From an uncultured Oscillospiraceae bacterium (GTDB lineage: Bacteria > Bacillota > Clostridia > Oscillospirales > Ruminococcaceae), in assembly GCA_900543705.1 (NCBI GenBank), contig UQSL01000096.1, positions 1 to 5,967 on the forward strand: 5,967 bases of DNA. Direction: 5' to 3'. The position numbers were made by a program, and so were the translations under genes. Each line of letters starts with the position of its first letter. Position 1 is the stretch's first letter. Below the pieces are notes generated by a model, which had not been told where the DNA came from, ran no database searches, and was given only the letters and a program-made list of their open reading frames with translations. Shown piece after piece: positions 1 through 5,895 of the stretch.

Positions 1-23
1 GGGGCTTTTTTGTGCTGTCTGTA

Positions 24-68
24 CATTCTGGGGCAGTTCATTCTGGGGCAGTTCATTCTGGGGCAGTT
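24..68. repeat. Three perfect 15-bp tandem repeats
   Basis: The unit CATTCTGGGGCAGTT occurs three times head to tail without mismatch (24-38, 39-53, 54-68). It is followed by a tandem 7-bp duplication, CAGTTCA (64-70 and 71-77), which overlaps the end of the array. The block is flanked by two copies of GGGGCTTTTTT (1-11 and 89-99). The unit length is a multiple of three, but no frame through it belongs to a credible gene. Slippage during replication is the simplest origin, so copy number may vary between strains. Confidence 0.95.
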
Positions 69-181
69 CACAGTTCACGCAGGAGAAGGGGGCTTTTTTA
101 TCTCTGTTTAAGCAGAGTGAAAGCCATCGGCTGTTCAGGCGCTGGCTTCATGGAATGAATCATACCTAGAACCTCATATTT

Positions 182-206
182 TGACGTCAGCTCATGAGCC
201 ATGCAT
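182..206. repeat. Run of adjoining perfect palindromes
   Basis: TGACGTCA (182-189) is directly followed by GCTCATGAGC (190-199), and after one base by ATGCAT (201-206). Each is a perfect palindrome. Such a run could be a protein-binding site, the edge of a mobile or repeated element, or chance. A weak plus-strand promoter-like pair (TTGACG 181-186, 17 bp, CATAGT 204-209) and an opposing minus-strand pair (TTGACA 230-225, 17 bp, TATGCA 207-202) overlap it. Neither pair is strong enough to call. Confidence 0.5.
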
Positions 207-228
207 AGTTTAATAACGAATTTGTGTC

Positions 229-437
229 AAGGCTTTGGAGTTTTCTGCTCTGTCCGCTTTTCGGGAGGAAAGCACTTCGAAGCAAATACTCAATGCGAAG
301 GGGTAAAGAATGCAATGAGGGCTTGCAAACACCCGTTTTGAATGTGTACTCAAACCAGTCGGCTTCCGTTGTATTTTTGTATACATTGGAGAAAGTGGGC
401 CGAAGTTGCATCCGAAGTCTTGAACCCCTAAAGCCTT
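229..437. other. Bracketed hairpin-rich element of unknown nature
   Basis: The stretch is bounded by the perfect 8-bp inverted repeat AAGGCTTT (229-236) and AAAGCCTT (430-437). Inside are the palindrome CTTCGAAG (275-282), a TGCAA/TTGCA hairpin with a 7-nt loop (311-315/323-327), and a helix TCGGC/GCCGA (359-363/399-403). That helix encloses a TGTAT/ATACA hairpin (370-374/381-385). A 12-base-spaced direct repeat CCGAAGT follows (400-406, 412-418). The pattern could be a structured RNA or a dispersed intergenic repeat. The right arm falls inside the spacer of the glnN promoter, so any RNA from here would need its own promoter upstream. I do not recognise the family. Confidence 0.35.
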
Positions 438-448
438 AATGATAAAAT
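420..448 (+). promoter_or_regulatory. Extended -10 sigma-A promoter for glnN
   Basis: The -35 hexamer TTGAAC (420-425) and the -10 hexamer TAAAAT (443-448) are separated by exactly 17 bp, and TGA directly before the -10 gives the extended -10 TGn motif. Transcription would begin near 452-456 and leave a leader of about 80 nt before glnN. I found no clear GlnR/TnrA-type operator around it. Confidence 0.75.
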
Positions 449-471
449 ACGGAAAGGAATTTGCAAAAGCT

Positions 472-512
472 GCAGAATCCTGCCTGTTTCAGAAAGAGAA
501 TATCAAAAACAG
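472..512 (+). promoter_or_regulatory. Small hairpins in the glnN leader
   Basis: Within the predicted 5' leader of glnN, GCAG (472-475) pairs with CTGC (480-483) around the tetraloop AATC. CTGTTT (484-489) pairs with AAACAG (507-512) around a 17-nt loop. The second stem ends 11 nt before the Shine-Dalgarno sequence. The loops do not match the AnnGnn hexaloops bound by ANTAR antiterminators, and no U-tract follows, so a regulatory role is only a possibility. Confidence 0.3.
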
Positions 513-536
513 CGGATAACAACGGAGGGGTATGAA

Positions 537-2630
537 ATGGCATTTGACCTGGAAAAGCAATTTGGAAGCAGGGCGTTTTCCGATTACATCATGCGGCAAA
601 AACTGCCGAAAAGTACCTACGAAAGCTTAAAGAAAACAATTCGCGAGGGCCTGCCGCTTGAAAGCGACGTTGCCGAGGTTGTTGCCGGTGCAATGAAGGA
701 CTGGGCAGTGTCTCTCGGGGCGACCCATTTCACCCACTGGTTCCAGCCGATGACGAATATCACGGCCGGAAAGCATGACTCGTTTATCTCCCCGACTTCG
801 GATGGACGGGTCATCACTGAATTTTCCGGCAAAATGCTCTCCCAGGGCGAACCGGATGCCTCCTCTTTCCCAAACGGCGGCCTGCGCTCCACCTTTGAAG
901 CGCGCGGTTACACCTCCTGGGACCCGAATTCCCCGGCGTTTGTCAAGGACTCCACGCTGTATATCCCGACTGCCTTCTGTTCCTACAACGGAGAGGCGCT
1001 TGATAAAAAAACGCCGCTTTTGCGCTCGATGGAAGCGGTCTCCAAACAGGCGATGCGGATTTTGCACCTGTTCGGCAACGCTACCTCTCGGCGTGTCGTC
1101 CCGACAGTCGGCGCAGAGCAGGAATATTTCCTTGTTGACCGTGAGCTGTATGAAAAACGCCTGGATCTGAAAATCTGCGGGCGCACCCTGTTCGGCGCAA
1201 AGCCGGTCAAAGGCCAGGAACTCGACGATCACTACTGCGGGAGTATCAAAATCCGCGTCTCCGACTATATGAAACAACTCGATGAGGAGCTTTGGTCCCT
1301 TGGCGTCACTGCCAAAACGGAGCACAATGAGGCGGCTCCGGCACAGTTTGAGCTTGCCCCGCTCTTTGGCACAGCGAATGTGGCCTGCGACCACAACCAG
1401 CTCATCATGTCCACCATGCGGATTATCGCGAAGAAGAATAACCTCGCCTGCCTGCTGCACGAGAAGCCGTTTGAGGGCATCAACGGCAGCGGCAAGCACA
1501 ATAACTGGTCTTTGTCTACGGATGACGGCATCAATCTGCTTGACCCAGGCAAGACCCCATATGAAAACGTCCAGTTCCTGCTTTTCCTCTGTGCGGTCAT
1601 TACGGCAGTGGACCGCCATCCGGATTTGCTGCGGATGTCTGCTGCCTCTATCGGAAATGACCACCGCCTCGGCGGCTATGAGGCGCCCCCGACGATTATC
1701 TCTATTTTTTTAGGAGAGCAGCTCACCTCAATTCTTGAGCAAAGTGGCAGGGAAGAGCAGGGAAATCATCCGGATGACGCGTTTGCCGTACTCTCTACCG
1801 GCGTTCAGACCTTGCCCCAACTCCCGAAGGATTCCTCTGACCGCAACCGGACGTCTCCCTTTGCCTTTACCGGAAATAAATTTGAATTCCGTATGGTAGG
1901 TTCTACCTGTTCAATTGCGGATGCAAACTATGTGCTCAATACGATTGTCGCGGAATCTCTCGACGAATTTGCGACTCGGCTTGAACATGCGGATAACTTT
2001 GACGCCGAGCTCAGGGATATTTTTCACGACACCATGCGTAATCATGGCAGAGTTATCTTTAACGGCAACAATTACTCTGAGGAATGGGTGAAAGAGGCGC
2101 AAAGACGCGGCCTGCCCATGCTCAGTTCTTCTTTGGAAGCCTATGCCTCCTATCTCAAACCGGAAAATATGGAACTTTTTGAAAAATATCACGTTTTCTC
2201 TAAGGACGAGTGCCACTCCCGGTTTGAAGTACTGGTCGAGAATTATGTCAAGGTCATCCTGATTGAGGCTGCCGTGATGCTGGATATGGCGGACAGACAA
2301 ATTCTACCAGCATGTATCCGGTACGCGGGCGAACTGGCTCACTCTCTCAATGAGGTCAAACAGGCTGGATTTATTTTGTCCTCTGCGGAGGAAACATTGG
2401 GCAAAATGACGGAGCTCATTGACTACATCGCTGATGCGGTTCGTAACCTACGTGATATCCATCAAAAGCTGTCCTCCATTTCCCCTTCCTATGAGACGGC
2501 ATTGGAGTGTAAATCCTCCCTGGAAGACGCCATGCGTGTGCTTCGGGGCCACTGTGATGCGGCGGAGGCCCTTGTGCCGAAGGCAGAGTGGCCGATGCCG
2601 GACTATACCGAACTGCTCCACAAGATGTAG
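537..2630 (+). CDS. glnN: Type III glutamine synthetase (GlnN)
   Basis: This cytoplasmic enzyme makes glutamine from glutamate and ammonium at the cost of ATP. Its 697 residues fit the long type III (GSIII) family of roughly 700 residues, well above the 440-470 of types I and II. GSIII enzymes form dodecamers. Visible signatures are the N-terminal GSIII-specific region (FTHWFQPMT, about 65-73; HDSF, 80-83), the metal-binding GAEQEYF (192-198), NEAAPAQFELAP (264-275), the ATP-site loop NGSGKHNNWS (316-325) with H321, and RTSPFAFTGNKFEFR (438-452). The C-terminal part (about 500-697) is helical and GSIII-specific. The start is set by GGAGGGG (524-530), six bases before the ATG; an ATG four bases upstream is out of frame. 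Promoter 420-448 and terminator 2651-2690 make it monocistronic. No regulator gene is adjacent. All catalytic motifs look intact. Confidence 0.97.
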   Translation: MAFDLEKQFGSRAFSDYIMRQKLPKSTYESLKKTIREGLPLESDVAEVVAGAMKDWAVSLGATHFTHWFQPMTNITAGKHDSFISPTSDGRVITEFSGKMLSQGEPDASSFPNGGLRSTFEARGYTSWDPNSPAFVKDSTLYIPTAFCSYNGEALDKKTPLLRSMEAVSKQAMRILHLFGNATSRRVVPTVGAEQEYFLVDRELYEKRLDLKICGRTLFGAKPVKGQELDDHYCGSIKIRVSDYMKQLDEELWSLGVTAKTEHNEAAPAQFELAPLFGTANVACDHNQLIMSTMRIIAKKNNLACLLHEKPFEGINGSGKHNNWSLSTDDGINLLDPGKTPYENVQFLLFLCAVITAVDRHPDLLRMSAASIGNDHRLGGYEAPPTIISIFLGEQLTSILEQSGREEQGNHPDDAFAVLSTGVQTLPQLPKDSSDRNRTSPFAFTGNKFEFRMVGSTCSIADANYVLNTIVAESLDEFATRLEHADNFDAELRDIFHDTMRNHGRVIFNGNNYSEEWVKEAQRRGLPMLSSSLEAYASYLKPENMELFEKYHVFSKDECHSRFEVLVENYVKVILIEAAVMLDMADRQILPACIRYAGELAHSLNEVKQAGFILSSAEETLGKMTELIDYIADAVRNLRDIHQKLSSISPSYETALECKSSLEDAMRVLRGHCDAAEALVPKAEWPMPDYTELLHKM

Positions 2631-2650
2631 TAGTTATGTCAATTACAAAG

Positions 2651-2690
2651 CTCCGCCTATTTGGAAAAAAATGGGCGGAGATTTTTCTTT
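2651..2690 (+). terminator. Intrinsic terminator of glnN
   Basis: CTCCGCCTATTT (2651-2662) pairs along its full length with AAATGGGCGGAG (2669-2680), including one G-U pair. This gives a 12-bp stem with the 6-nt loop GGAAAA, followed by ATTTTTCTTT. It lies 20 bases after the glnN stop and separates glnN from the nrdDG unit. Confidence 0.94.
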
Positions 2691-2698
2691 CCGTTTTT

Positions 2699-2729
2699 TT
2701 GACAAGCTTGTTTGTGCGCTTTTTACAAT
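2699..2729 (+). promoter_or_regulatory. Possible secondary promoter
   Basis: TTGACA (2699-2704) sits 19 bp before TACAAT (2724-2729), a five-of-six match to the -10 consensus. The long spacer should make it weak. Its -10 overlaps by one base the -35 of the consensus promoter that follows, so both could not be occupied at once. Confidence 0.35.
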
Positions 2730-2757
2730 TGACAGCGCCCCCTTATCTGTCTATAAT
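2729..2757 (+). promoter_or_regulatory. Perfect consensus sigma-A promoter
   Basis: TTGACA (2729-2734) and TATAAT (2752-2757) match the consensus at every base with the ideal 17-bp spacing. Transcription should start near 2763-2765. The next gene, nrdD, begins some 270 bases downstream, so the promoter drives either a long nrdDG leader or a separate small RNA. No open reading frame with a ribosome binding site starts close behind it. Confidence 0.9.
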
Positions 2758-2763
2758 GAAAAA

Positions 2764-2915
2764 CGTAATCACTCAAAGGAAGCAAAAGCAGGTTCGAAAA
2801 CGGGTTACGCCATTGTCTTGATCCACAAAAGCGGCCGGTAGTCCGTCATGAAGGAACTTTCAGGCAGAGTGGGGTTCAAACACAAGATATTGTGGTTGTC
2901 GCCCTTTTCTTTTTT
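2764..2915 (+). ncRNA. Candidate structured leader or small RNA upstream of nrdD
   Basis: About 150 nt lie between the consensus promoter and a terminator-like hairpin, and they fold into a nested rod by eye. P1 is TCACTC (2769-2774) with GAGTGG (2867-2872). P2 is AGGTTC (2790-2795) with GAACTT (2854-2859). P3 is ACGGGTTACGCC (2800-2811) with GGC (2833-2835) and GTAGTCCGT (2838-2846), separated by a two-base bulge. P4 is TTGT (2813-2816) with ACAA (2825-2828). P1 overlaps the base of the terminator stem (2871-2872). The 5' end CGTAATC (2764-2770) can instead pair with GGTTACG (2803-2809), breaking P1 and P3. Mutually exclusive helices of this kind are typical of attenuators and riboswitches. 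I compared it from memory with cobalamin, SAM, purine, c-di-GMP, T-box, SRP, tmRNA and 6S RNAs and found no match. A free-standing small RNA is equally possible. Confidence 0.5.
2871..2915 (+). terminator. Terminator or attenuator hairpin before nrdD
   Basis: The stem is built from GGGG (2871-2874) with CCCT (2902-2905), CAA (2877-2879) with TTG (2896-2898), and CACAA (2881-2885) with TTGTG (2890-2894). It is capped by GATA and interrupted by small internal mismatches. The run TTTTCTTTTTT (2905-2915) follows directly. The imperfect stem suggests partial or conditional termination, which would suit an attenuator ahead of nrdD, but it could equally end a small RNA. Confidence 0.6.
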
Positions 2916-2923
2916 CAGGATTT

Positions 2924-2950
2924 TATACTATACAAAATGAGTATAGTATA
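2924..2950. repeat. Perfect 10-bp inverted repeat in the nrdD upstream region
   Basis: TATACTATAC (2924-2933) and GTATAGTATA (2941-2950) are exact reverse complements separated by seven bases (AAAATGA). The site lies nine bases after the terminator-like U-tract and 85 bases before nrdD. Its size and symmetry suit an operator for a dimeric repressor or activator. As RNA it would be a weak AT-rich hairpin without a following U-run, so a DNA-binding role is the more natural reading. The cognate protein is unknown. Confidence 0.8.
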
Positions 2951-2960
2951 TTTTGGGAAC

Positions 2961-2976
2961 AGACGATATTTTGTCG
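2961..2976. promoter_or_regulatory. NrdR-box-like palindrome
   Basis: AGACGATATTTTGTCG resembles the 16-bp NrdR box (recalled consensus ACACWATATATWGTGT), matching at about 11 of 16 positions and keeping the dyad GAC/GTC. NrdR represses ribonucleotide reductase genes in many bacteria and usually binds two boxes about 31-32 bp apart. A second good box at that spacing is not evident, although the neighbouring inverted repeat is centred about 31 bp upstream. The site overlaps the -35 of the weak promoter at 2971-2999. Confidence 0.3.
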
Positions 2977-2999
2977 GAAGAGAATGAAATGTTTGTAAC
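2971..2999 (+). promoter_or_regulatory. Possible proximal promoter of nrdDG
   Basis: TTGTCG (2971-2976) and TGTAAC (2994-2999) are 17 bp apart, each matching the consensus at four of six bases. Transcription would start near 3006, leaving about 30 nt before the nrdD start codon. It would give nrdDG a promoter independent of the structured leader upstream. Confidence 0.35.
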
Positions 3000-3035
3000 A
3001 TCATACAAGATGTAGTACGAGGGAGGATTTTTTAA

Positions 3036-5375
3036 ATGATTCAGACAATTATCAAGCGCGATGGGCGGGAAGCTCCTTTTGAACTGGAAAAAATCACGAA
3101 TGCGATTTTTAGCGCAGCACAGGTCCTGGGCGGTCAGGATTATGAGACGGCAAAGGGCTTGGCGGAAAAAGTTGTCGAATATCTCGAAAGGGAGCTGCAT
3201 GAGGAGCGACCCAGTGTGGAAACCATCCAGGATGCAGTGGAAAAAATCTTGGTGGAATCCGGACATGCCCGCACCGCAAAAGAATATATCCTCTACCGTG
3301 CGGAGCGCACCCGTGTACGCGAGATGAACACCCGTCTGATGAAGGTATATGAGGACCTCACTTTTAAAGATGCGGCGGAAAACGACGTCAAGAGGGAAAA
3401 CGCAAACATCGACGGAGATACCGCAATGGGCACCATGCTCAAATACGGCTCCGAGGGCGCCAAACAGTTTTATGAAATGTTTGTGTTAAAACCAGAACAC
3501 TCCAAGGCGCACATTTCGGGGGATATCCATATCCACGACCTCGACTTTTTGACCCTGACGACGACCTGCTGTCAGATTGACATTGAAAAACTGTTTGAAG
3601 GCGGTTTTTCGACCGGACACGGTTTCCTGAGAGAGCCGAATGATATCCAAAGCTACTCCGCTCTTGCCTGTATCGCCATTCAGGCCAACCAGAACGACCA
3701 GCATGGTGGACAGAGCATCCCGAACTTCGATTACGGTATGGCGCACGGCGTCTGCAAGACCTATGCGAAGTTGTATCGCCAGAACCTCTGCAAGGCCCTT
3801 TCGCTCCTCGACGATCCGGTCGAGGAGGATACCATCAAGGCGCTGCACGAACGCCTGTGGAAGGAAGAGGGCCTGCGCCCGGTGCTTGCGGATGACAACG
3901 GCTTCCGTGAACGGGAAGCGGAAGAGCTGAAAGACCTCGTTCCTGAGCAGGATTTGAAAAAAGCATCCGAGTTTGCCTACCGCTATGCACAGAAGGAAAC
4001 CGACCGCGCGACCTATCAGGCGATGGAGGCTCTGATCCATAACCTGAACACCATGCACTCCCGTGCAGGTGCACAGATTCCGTTTTCCTCCCTCAACTAC
4101 GGGATGGACACTTCGCCCGAGGGCAGAATGGTTGTCAAAAACGTCCTGCTCGCGACGGAAGCAGGCCTTGGAAACGGGGAGACCCCGATTTTCCCGATTC
4201 ACATTTTCAAGGTAAAAGAAGGAGTCAACTACAATCCGACAGATCCCAACTATGATCTGTTCAAGCTTGCCTGCCGTGTCTCGGCAAAGAGACTGTTCCC
4301 GAACTTTTCTTTCCTCGACGCGCCGTTCAACGCGCAGTACTACAAGGAAGGCCATCCGGAAACCGAAATCGCTTACATGGGCTGCCGGACCCGCGTCATG
4401 GCAAACGTTTATGACCCGAGCCGGGAAATTACAAACGGCCGCGGAAACCTAAGCTTTACTTCCCTCAATCTTCCGCGCCTTGCCATCAAGGCAAACGGGG
4501 ATGTCGATCTCTTTTTTGAGATGATGGACGATAAAATCGACCTCATTATCGACCAGCTGCTCGACCGCTTCAAAATCCAGGCCTCGAAGAAAGTACGCAA
4601 CTATCCGTTTTTGATGGGACAGGGCATCTGGATTGATTCCGACAAGCTCGGCCCGGACGATGAGGTGGGCGAGGTGCTCAAGCATGGCACGCTGACCCTC
4701 GGCTTCATCGGACTGGCGGAATGCCTCAAAGCCCTCATCGGTAAGCACCATGGGGAGAGCCCTGCTGCGCAGAATCTGGGGCTTGAAATTGTCGGCCATA
4801 TGCGTCACCGCATGGATGAGGCCTCCAAGAAATACGGCTTAAACTTTTCTTTAATTGCAACGCCTGCGGAAGGACTCTCCGGACGCTTTGTCAAAATTGA
4901 TGCAAAACGCTTCGGCGTCATCGAGGGTGTGACCGACCGGGAGTACTACACAAACTCCTTCCATATTCCAGTATACTACCCGATTTCCGCATTTGAGAAG
5001 ATCCGCCTGGAGGCACCATATCACAACCTGACCAACGGCGGACATATCTCCTATGTTGAGCTTGACGGCGACCCGCTCAAAAACCTGGATGCCTTTGAGC
5101 AGGTGGTTCGCTACATGAAGGAAAGCGGTATCGGCTACGGTTCCATCAACCATCCGGTCGACCGTGACCCGATGTGCGGTTACACCGGCATTATCGACAA
5201 TGTCTGCCCGAAATGCGGCCGTAAGGAACACGACGGTGACTGCGGGTTTGAGCGTATCCGTCGCATTACCGGATACCTGGTCGGCACGATGGACCAGTGG
5301 AACGACGCCAAACGCGCGGAAGAGCATGACCGTGTGAAGCACACGACTGTCGCAGACAGTATGGAGCAGTTGTAA
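3036..5375 (+). CDS. nrdD: Anaerobic (class III) ribonucleoside-triphosphate reductase NrdD
   Basis: This is the oxygen-sensitive glycyl-radical enzyme that reduces ribonucleoside triphosphates to dNTPs for DNA synthesis. The 779 residues begin with an ATP-cone allosteric domain (about 3-92, starting TIIKRDGREAPFELEKI), which senses ATP/dATP. The ten-stranded reductase barrel follows, with active-site cysteines plausibly at C178/C179 (TTTCCQ) and C450 (MGCRTR). The C-terminus carries a zinc site of four cysteines, C714, C724, C727 and C736, and the radical-bearing loop RITGYLVG with glycine 746, 33 residues from the end. All these elements are intact. The ATG is preceded by GAGGGAGG (3019-3026) at nine bases. 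nrdG follows after one base, so the two are co-transcribed and probably translationally coupled. Whether formate or a redoxin is the reductant cannot be decided by eye. Confidence 0.98.
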   Translation: MIQTIIKRDGREAPFELEKITNAIFSAAQVLGGQDYETAKGLAEKVVEYLERELHEERPSVETIQDAVEKILVESGHARTAKEYILYRAERTRVREMNTRLMKVYEDLTFKDAAENDVKRENANIDGDTAMGTMLKYGSEGAKQFYEMFVLKPEHSKAHISGDIHIHDLDFLTLTTTCCQIDIEKLFEGGFSTGHGFLREPNDIQSYSALACIAIQANQNDQHGGQSIPNFDYGMAHGVCKTYAKLYRQNLCKALSLLDDPVEEDTIKALHERLWKEEGLRPVLADDNGFREREAEELKDLVPEQDLKKASEFAYRYAQKETDRATYQAMEALIHNLNTMHSRAGAQIPFSSLNYGMDTSPEGRMVVKNVLLATEAGLGNGETPIFPIHIFKVKEGVNYNPTDPNYDLFKLACRVSAKRLFPNFSFLDAPFNAQYYKEGHPETEIAYMGCRTRVMANVYDPSREITNGRGNLSFTSLNLPRLAIKANGDVDLFFEMMDDKIDLIIDQLLDRFKIQASKKVRNYPFLMGQGIWIDSDKLGPDDEVGEVLKHGTLTLGFIGLAECLKALIGKHHGESPAAQNLGLEIVGHMRHRMDEASKKYGLNFSLIATPAEGLSGRFVKIDAKRFGVIEGVTDREYYTNSFHIPVYYPISAFEKIRLEAPYHNLTNGGHISYVELDGDPLKNLDAFEQVVRYMKESGIGYGSINHPVDRDPMCGYTGIIDNVCPKCGRKEHDGDCGFERIRRITGYLVGTMDQWNDAKRAEEHDRVKHTTVADSMEQL

Positions 5376-5376
5376 T

Positions 5377-5895
5377 ATGGAAGGACAAATCCGCGTCGCG
5401 GGAATTATCCACGAGTCGATTGTTGACGGGCCGGGCATCCGGTTTGTCGTTTTTTGCCAGGGATGCCCGCATCACTGTGAGGGCTGCCATAATCCAGCCA
5501 CTCACCCGTTTGAAGGGGGCACGATGACCCCGGTATCCCAGATTGTCGAGCAGGTACGACAGAATCCTCTTGTAAAGGGTGTGACCTTTTCAGGGGGAGA
5601 GCCTTTCTGCCAGTGCGCCGCCTTTGCCACTCTGGCAAAGGAACTGAAACAATATGGGTACCATATCACCGCATTCACAGGTTATACGTATGAAGAACTG
5701 CTCGCCAGAGAGGATGCGGATACAGACCGACTGCTCGCTTTGGTGGATTTGCTGATTGACGGCAGATTTGAACTCTCTCAGCTGGATTTGCGCCTGCAAT
5801 ACAGGGGAAGTACCAACCAGCGGCTGATTGATTTGCCGAAAACCCGGGAAGCCGGACACATTATCCTTTGGCAGGATGAAAACTATCCGTATTGA
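5377..5895 (+). CDS. nrdG: Anaerobic RNR-activating radical-SAM protein NrdG
   Basis: This activase uses S-adenosylmethionine and a [4Fe-4S] cluster to abstract a hydrogen from the C-terminal glycine of NrdD, creating the stable glycyl radical. Its 172 residues match the short NrdG family. The N-terminal VDGPGIRFVVFCQGC leads into the cluster motif CPHHCEGC, a CX3CX2C with C30, C34 and C37, followed by HNP. The SAM-binding FSGGEPF lies at 71-77, and TGYTYEEL (101-108) and LLIDGRFE (125-132) are also typical. The start lies one base after the nrdD stop, and the Shine-Dalgarno GGAG (5363-5366) is inside the nrdD coding sequence. TGA is followed at once by TAA-containing sequence. No partner gene follows within the window, and the operon terminator is not seen. 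Confidence 0.97.
   Translation: MEGQIRVAGIIHESIVDGPGIRFVVFCQGCPHHCEGCHNPATHPFEGGTMTPVSQIVEQVRQNPLVKGVTFSGGEPFCQCAAFATLAKELKQYGYHITAFTGYTYEELLAREDADTDRLLALVDLLIDGRFELSQLDLRLQYRGSTNQRLIDLPKTREAGHIILWQDENYPY

Larger units (their letters stand above)
1..536. other. Non-coding region upstream of glnN
   Basis: I see no convincing gene in this stretch. The two overlapping reading frames of about 70 codons (plus strand about 224-439, minus strand 187-411) have no recognisable domain and no good ribosome binding site. They lie on opposite strands of a segment whose palindromes and hairpins suggest a non-coding role. Contents from left to right are as follows: the sequence GGGGCTTTTTT at the very edge (1-11) and again at 89-99; a 15-bp triple tandem repeat (24-68); a small hairpin CTCTG/CAGAG (102-106/113-117); an AAGCCA/TGGCTT inverted repeat (121-126/143-148); abutting palindromes at 182-206; a bracketed hairpin-rich stretch (229-437); and the glnN promoter and leader (420-536). 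The copy of GGGGCTTTTTT at base 1 could be the right half of a terminator of a gene outside the window, but its left arm cannot be seen. Confidence 0.7.

Noticed and set aside
627..1664. Long minus-strand open frame (345 codons) inside glnN
   Set aside because: It runs antisense to a clear glutamine synthetase with intact motifs, has no recognisable domain, and is expected in GC-richer coding DNA with this codon bias.
2788..2805. tRNA-like T-arm (GGTTCGAAA)
   Set aside because: There is no matching acceptor, D or anticodon arm around it, and the flanking bases do not form the five-base T stem.
2419..2841. Plus-strand frame spanning the glnN end, terminator and promoter
   Set aside because: It overlaps glnN out of frame and would be cut by the intrinsic terminator at 2651-2690. 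The ATG inside the -10 region at 2756 lies upstream of the predicted transcript start.
2881..2894. Rex-type redox operator (CACAAGATATTGTG)
   Set aside because: The half sites are in the opposite order to the Rex consensus (TTGTGA to TCACAA), and the dyad is better explained as the top of the terminator stem.
2764..2915. Cobalamin riboswitch, c-di-GMP riboswitch, T-box, SRP, tmRNA or 6S RNA
   Set aside because: The conserved cores of these families, as I know them, are missing. 6S-like rod shape alone is not enough, and the rod here is much shorter than the usual 180-200 nt.
2998..3013. ANTAR-type hexaloop hairpin (ACATC ATACAA GATGT)
   Set aside because: The loop lacks G at position 4, and there is no second paired hairpin or terminator next to it.
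3486..4355. Long minus-strand open frame (289 codons) inside nrdD
   Set aside because: It is a shadow of nrdD with no domain or ribosome binding site evidence.
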